DNA from: Sphingomonas sp. Mn802worker
Lineage (GTDB): Bacteria; Pseudomonadota; Alphaproteobacteria; Sphingomonadales; Sphingomonadaceae
DNA: 64,000 bases
Assembly: GCF_000382485.1 (NCBI RefSeq)
Contig: NZ_AORY01000012.1
Location: forward strand, 372,001 to 436,000
Direction of reading: 5' to 3'
Positions 59,743 through 64,000 of this stretch are shown here, in pieces; position 1 is the first letter of the stretch, and each line of letters begins with the position of its first letter. A program made the position numbers and the translations under genes. The notes below the pieces were generated by a model that was not told the DNA's origin, searched no databases, and saw only the letters and a list, made by a program, of their open reading frames with translations.

Positions 59743-62700
59743 TTATTTGCCGAAGCCGAACACGTCCTGGTGGAAGCGGCCCTCGGCGATCATCCGCTCG
59801 AGCCAGGCGGAGCCCTGCGTGTGCTCGCCGCCGACCTGCTGCATCCAGATGCGCACCAGCGTGTCGCGCACCGCGGGCGCCATGTAGCGGCCGTCGCCGC
59901 ACAGGAACACGCTCGCGCCATCCTCCAGCGCGCGCCAGACCCGCTCCTGTTCGGCCCAGAGCGCGTCCTGCACGAAGCGCCATGGATGTGACGGCACCGC
60001 GGAGAAAGCGAGCTGCAGGTCGATCAACCCGTCTCCCGCCCACGCTTCCATCTCGTCGCGGCAGAACCAGTCGTGGTCAGGGTGACGGCAGCCGAAGAAC
60101 AGCAGATTGGTTGCGACCTGCGCGCCTGCCGCCGCTTGCGCCGCGCGTTCTTGCAGGAAGCCACGCAGGGGTGCGAAGCCGGTGCCGGGACCGATCAGGA
60201 TCATCGGCTGCGCGGGGTCGGCAGGCGGCGCGAACGGCGGGTTGGGTCGGCGGACGTAGCCGAAGACGTGCTCGCCCGGCTGAAGCGCCTTCATGTAATC
60301 GGACGCGAAGCCGCGATGCTCGCCCAGCCCCGACCAGGCGGGCGCGGCGATCGTGCCGACGATCAGGTCGACGACATCGGGCGAGACGAGTGGCGATGAG
60401 GCGATCGAATAGAAGCGCGGCTGGATAGCGGGCGACCAGTCGATCAGTTGGTCGAGCGTCACCGACGCGGCTGGATGCCGCTCGATCAGGTCGAGCAGCG
60501 ACACGCGCTTGTCGCCCACCTGCGCGTCGTAATCCGCCTCGATCGCCGCCAAGGCCGCGACCGTGTGCGGGCACCGCGTCGTGCCGCGCAGGCCCGCGAG
60601 CGCGCGCCGCGACGCCGCCTCGGACAGTTCGACGAAGTCGGTCAGCAGCTGCTCGACTGTGACGGTGGCGCCGAGCGGCAGGTGCTTGAAGCGACCGCCC
60701 TGCCCGTCGACCCTGACCTGCATCGCGCCGCGGGTGTCTAGGAGGTCGAGCGCACGCGCGACCAGATCGGGCCGGTTGCGCGCGTAGATCGCGAGGTGGT
60801 CGCCGGTGGCATAATGCTTACCCTCGGGAAGCCGTACCCGGATCAGCCGGGTCGACGGTCGCGGCGGCTCCTGCGCGAAGTCCCACAAGCCATCGGCCGG
60901 GCGGACCAGTTCGTCATTGGCGACGATCTCCAGCCGCTGCGCGTGTTCGGGCAAGGCGCGCACGCGCATCTCGGCGGCGTCGACCGGCACCAGCGACAGC
61001 GTCGCGCTATTCGCCGCCGGCGCCGCCTCTGCGCCCAGCGCCTGCCACAGGTCGCGCACGAAGGTGGCAATCGCGCCGTCGAAGTCGCCCTGCCCATCGG
61101 CTTCGCCACGCGGCACCAGCCGCTCACCGCCAGCCGCCGCGATTGCGGTATCAACGCGGCTGGGGAATGCCTGAAAGTTCGGCCATTGACTATTGCCGAT
61201 GCCGAGCACGGCGTAGCGCGCGCCGCTCCAATCCGCGTCGTTGAACACCCCAGCATCGAGCGCGCGTTCGACCGCGACCGCGCTGTCGGGCGCCCGACCG
61301 TTATAGGTCGCGGTGACGATCACGATCACCTTGTCGGCGGGTGCCGCGCCGCCCTTAAGTCCCTCGTCCATCGACCGCACGACAACGTCGAACCCGTCGG
61401 TGCGTGCGCGCTCGGCGATCTCCTCCGCGACGTCGCGCGCGGTGCCGAGCGAGGTGCCGTAAAGCAGTACGAAGCGCTGCCCCGATCCGGCCACCGCGCC
61501 GATCGCTATCGCCTCGTCTGTCGTGGCGGCCTCACCCATCTGCAAACGCTCATGGGCTCCGCGCAAGCGCACGCGCATGGCGAATTCGTCAGGCTTGATC
61601 GACAGCGTCTCCTTGACGCGCAGCGTGTAGCTGTGCGGATCGCTGATCGCGAAGGCGCGCAGCAGCATGGCCAGCGCGATCTTCGCTTCCACCATCGCGA
61701 ACTGCCGCCCGATGCACGCGCGCTCGCCGTTGCCGAACGGCTTGTAGGCGTGCGGATGCCGCGCCGCCTCGGCCTCAGGCAGCCAGCGATCGATGTCGAA
61801 CTCGTCTGGCTGCTCCCACACACCCGGCGCGCGATGGAGGCCGGGCGTGAAGATGTTGACCGGGCGATCCTTGCGCATCCGCCAGCCGGGCTTGCCGTCG
61901 CCCGCGCCGATCACCTGATCCCCGAACGGTGCGACGCTGAACGCGGGCGCGGTCGGCCACAGCCGCAACGCTTCCTTCAACACGCGCTCGATCACCTCAA
62001 GGCGGGCGACCTGCGCGTAATCGGGTCGCGTATCACCGGGCAGCACACGGTCGACCTCGGCATAGGCCTGTGCCAGCACCGCGGGGTTGCGCAGCAGGTA
62101 GGTGAAGGCGAACGTCAGCATCCCCGACGTGGTCTCGTGGCCCGCGATCAGGAAGGTCAGCACCTGATAACGGATGTTGAGGTCATCCAGCCCCTCGCCC
62201 GTTTCCGGATCAACGGCGCTCAGCATCAGGTTGAGCAGGTCTTTGCCCTCATTCGGGTTGACCTTGCGGTCGGCGATGATCCCGTCGACCAGCGCGTTCA
62301 TCTCGGCAATGTCGGCCTCGTACTGCGCCGCCGCACGCTTGGCGAAGCGTTGCTGCACCGGCAGCCGCGTGATGACGTTGAGCGCCTCCGACAATGCGCG
62401 GCCGAGCGCGACCAGAAAGCTGTCGAGTTCGTCGCGCTCGAACGAGTTGAAGCGGTGGCCGAAGCCTGCGATCGCGATCGAGTCGAGCGTCAGGCGGGTC
62501 ATGTCGTCGGCGACGTGGACGTCGGTGCCCGCCGCGCGCGTCCATTTGGCGACGAGTTGATCGCATACCTCGACGATCATGTCGAAATAGCCGCGCATCG
62601 CGCGCTGCGAAAAGGCGGGCAGCAGGATGCGGTGCGCCTTGCCCCAGTTCGGCTCCTCGCTGAACGCGGTGAACAGCCCGTCGCCCGCGAACTTGCGCAC

Positions 62701-62967
62701 GACCCGCAGCGCCGGGCCCGGCATCTTGCGAAAGCGGGTCTCGTCCGACAGTTCGGCGACGAGATCGGGATCGGTGACGAAGATCGACACGCGGCTGCCG
62801 AAGCGCAGCTTGAAGATACCTTGCGACATGTCGCGGCTGACGCTGAGCAGATGGCCGATCAGCCCGGCGCGCGCGATCTGGTGCAGGTGGCCGATGACGG
62901 GCAGCGCACGCGGCATCGGCACCGCTGCGGACGGCGCGGCGGGTATGTCGTTGGGTTTGCTCGCCAT
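59743..62967 (-). CDS. Self-sufficient cytochrome P450-reductase fusion (CYP102/P450-BM3 type)
   Basis: 1074 residues from ATG 62967. P450 part: PRALPVIGHLHQIARAGLIG, I-helix AGHETTSGML, K-helix EALRLWPTAPAF, and the heme ligand Cys418 in FGNGERACIGRQFAMVEAKI. Reductase part: FMN domain starting RFVLLYGTSLGTARDVAEE, FAD site RFYSIASSPLVSPD, and NADPH-binding ILIGPGTGFAPLRGFL with SVFLCGDGRYMAP. Hydroxylates fatty acids or related chains by NADPH alone in the founding member; the substrate here is unknown. A frame upstream of 62967 to 63270 is not P450-like. Confidence 0.95.
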   Translation of the reverse strand: MASKPNDIPAAPSAAVPMPRALPVIGHLHQIARAGLIGHLLSVSRDMSQGIFKLRFGSRVSIFVTDPDLVAELSDETRFRKMPGPALRVVRKFAGDGLFTAFSEEPNWGKAHRILLPAFSQRAMRGYFDMIVEVCDQLVAKWTRAAGTDVHVADDMTRLTLDSIAIAGFGHRFNSFERDELDSFLVALGRALSEALNVITRLPVQQRFAKRAAAQYEADIAEMNALVDGIIADRKVNPNEGKDLLNLMLSAVDPETGEGLDDLNIRYQVLTFLIAGHETTSGMLTFAFTYLLRNPAVLAQAYAEVDRVLPGDTRPDYAQVARLEVIERVLKEALRLWPTAPAFSVAPFGDQVIGAGDGKPGWRMRKDRPVNIFTPGLHRAPGVWEQPDEFDIDRWLPEAEAARHPHAYKPFGNGERACIGRQFAMVEAKIALAMLLRAFAISDPHSYTLRVKETLSIKPDEFAMRVRLRGAHERLQMGEAATTDEAIAIGAVAGSGQRFVLLYGTSLGTARDVAEEIAERARTDGFDVVVRSMDEGLKGGAAPADKVIVIVTATYNGRAPDSAVAVERALDAGVFNDADWSGARYAVLGIGNSQWPNFQAFPSRVDTAIAAAGGERLVPRGEADGQGDFDGAIATFVRDLWQALGAEAAPAANSATLSLVPVDAAEMRVRALPEHAQRLEIVANDELVRPADGLWDFAQEPPRPSTRLIRVRLPEGKHYATGDHLAIYARNRPDLVARALDLLDTRGAMQVRVDGQGGRFKHLPLGATVTVEQLLTDFVELSEAASRRALAGLRGTTRCPHTVAALAAIEADYDAQVGDKRVSLLDLIERHPAASVTLDQLIDWSPAIQPRFYSIASSPLVSPDVVDLIVGTIAAPAWSGLGEHRGFASDYMKALQPGEHVFGYVRRPNPPFAPPADPAQPMILIGPGTGFAPLRGFLQERAAQAAAGAQVATNLLFFGCRHPDHDWFCRDEMEAWAGDGLIDLQLAFSAVPSHPWRFVQDALWAEQERVWRALEDGASVFLCGDGRYMAPAVRDTLVRIWMQQVGGEHTQGSAWLERMIAEGRFHQDVFGFGK

Positions 62968-63081
62968 GATCGCCGTTGCTCCGTTACGCTCGCCACAGCC
63001 CCAACCACAGGCTTGGTTCCGCGCGCAAGTTGCCGCAACGGCAGGCTGGCGGTGCGCACGGCGGCCCGGTAAGAGGCCCGA

Positions 63082-63630
63082 ATGGTTCGTTTCCTGCCCT
63101 CCATGCTCAAACCCCTGGTCGCCGGCATCGCCGCCGCCGTCGGCCTTTCGCACCCGGCCGCTGCCGCGATGCAGGATCCTGCCACCGATCCGGTTTGCGC
63201 CAATGTGCGTGTCGCCTTCCCGGCCGAGCTGTCGCATTGGAGCATGCGCACGCCGCTGACCGCGGGCCATGCGCCGCGCAACGCGCCCGTGCTAGCGATT
63301 GGCCGCGCTGCCGACCTGAGGCTCGCGCCTCTCGCCAACGTGCAGCCCCGGATCGCACCGGCCAAGGTGCCGGCACCCGGCAGCTACGCGGGCCTTGTCA
63401 TGTTTCAGGTGATCCGCCCCGGCACCTATCGCGTCGCGTTGGGGCAGAAGGCATGGATCGATGTCATCCGCGGACGTGCTGGTGTCGCGTCGAGCGCACA
63501 CACGATGGGGCCGCGTTGCACCGGTGTCGCAAAGCTGGTCGACTTTCCACTGCGTCCCGGCCGGTACGTGCTGCAGCTGACGGGCGCGCCGACGCAGACC
63601 GTTGCCGCCACGATCGTCCGGGTAAAGTGA
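63082..63630 (+). CDS. Secreted hypothetical protein
   Basis: 182 residues. Signal peptide (MVRFLPSMLKPLVAGIAAAV) with a cut near AAAAMQ, then a beta-rich exported domain with HWSMRTPLTAG, GSYAGLVMFQVIRPGTYRVA and a final PLRPGRYVLQLTGAPT; repeated 'PGxY' strands suggest a beta-sandwich. AGAGG lies just before the ATG. It leads the cyclophilin gene by 5 nt, so they may be cotranscribed. No family recognised. Confidence 0.7.
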   Translation: MVRFLPSMLKPLVAGIAAAVGLSHPAAAAMQDPATDPVCANVRVAFPAELSHWSMRTPLTAGHAPRNAPVLAIGRAADLRLAPLANVQPRIAPAKVPAPGSYAGLVMFQVIRPGTYRVALGQKAWIDVIRGRAGVASSAHTMGPRCTGVAKLVDFPLRPGRYVLQLTGAPTQTVAATIVRVK

Positions 63631-63635
63631 CGGTA

Positions 63636-64000
63636 ATGCTGCCGCTCATCGCGCTGTTCGCGCAAGCCACGGCTCCGGCAGCTGTACCGACGCTAGCTCC
63701 GCCTGCTGTCGCAGCGCCTGCGGCCAACCCGGCAGTGGCACCGGTCAAGGTCCGGCTAGAAACCGCCGCCGGACCGATCGTGATCGCAGTCGACCGCGAG
63801 CATGCGCCGCTCACCGCCGCCAATTTCCTGCGCTACGTCGATGCCAAGAAGCTCGACGGCATCGCCTTCTACCGCGCGGTGAAGGTCGGCGACGGCTACG
63901 GTCTTGCGCAGTTTGGGACGCGCAATGATCCCAAGCGCACGCTGCCACCCGTCGCCTTCGAGCCGACCAGCAAGACGGGTCTGAGCCACGTCGACGGCGC
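63636..64000 (+). CDS. Peptidyl-prolyl cis-trans isomerase (cyclophilin), partial
   Basis: Starts MLPLIALFAQATAPAA, a signal-like hydrophobic stretch followed by a Pro/Ala-rich linker, then the cyclophilin core VRLETAAGPIVIAVDREHAP, TAANFLRYVDAKKLDGIAFY and RAVKVGDGYGLAQFGTRNDP. Probably periplasmic. The active-site F-x-x-Q region is visible in part and the gene is cut at the window end, so the C-terminus cannot be assessed. Confidence 0.88.
   Translation, partial: MLPLIALFAQATAPAAVPTLAPPAVAAPAANPAVAPVKVRLETAAGPIVIAVDREHAPLTAANFLRYVDAKKLDGIAFYRAVKVGDGYGLAQFGTRNDPKRTLPPVAFEPTSKTGLSHVDG

Noticed and set aside
60796..63072. Plus-strand ORF of about 760 codons opposite the P450
   Set aside because: Antisense; the minus strand has all P450/reductase motifs.

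Overview
The window is high-GC, densely packed bacterial DNA. Gene content and protein sequences fit a sphingomonad (Sphingomonas or a close alphaproteobacterial relative): a groESL operon with a CIRCE operator, small Sphingomonas-type secreted proteins, NodT-type outer-membrane factors, and a DUF1178-grxC-comF-methyltransferase neighbourhood. I ran no database search; all family names rest on motif and sequence recognition.

Region 1 (1-9.4 kb) is chromosomal: the end of a Uma2-family gene, groEL-groES, a MATE exporter, the protease SppA, a TRIC-type channel, dapB-nth, and two related small secreted proteins on either side of dapB-nth.

Region 2 (9.4-36.05 kb) is an integrated prophage in a tRNA-Arg(CCG) gene. 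A 48-bp piece of the tRNA 3' end (9430-9477) is repeated exactly at 36000-36047, and each end carries a near-identical 25-bp tandem motif just inside it that may bind integrase. The left arm has a tyrosine integrase, a thermonuclease remnant, replication-type genes, HNH nuclease and the two terminase subunits. The structural block is then drastically shortened. An 83-codon ORF joins what looks like a portal start to the C-terminus of an HK97-type major capsid protein, and is followed directly by only the C-terminal part of a tape-measure protein. Portal, protease, most of the capsid, connectors and tail-tube genes are absent. Intact tail-tip genes, two paralogous beta-helix tailspikes and a lysis cassette follow. 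The right arm, mostly on the minus strand, holds small accessory genes: a SRAP/HMCES protein, a LuxR-type HTH protein with a membrane anchor, a YozE-like protein, Cys-rich small proteins and several tiny membrane proteins. The element reads as a deletion-decayed siphophage that kept tail tip, depolymerase-like and lysis genes.

Region 3 (36-64 kb) is chromosomal again: DUF1178, glutaredoxin, ComF, a methyltransferase, an EAL / hybrid histidine kinase / response-regulator operon, a small structured locus encoding a 17-residue peptide, a Baeyer-Villiger-type monooxygenase, tamA-tamB, acyl-CoA dehydrogenase plus enoyl-CoA hydratase, a complete RND efflux operon (adaptor, pump, outer-membrane factor), a phasin-like protein, a self-sufficient CYP102-type P450-reductase fusion, a secreted protein and the start of a cyclophilin cut by the window end.
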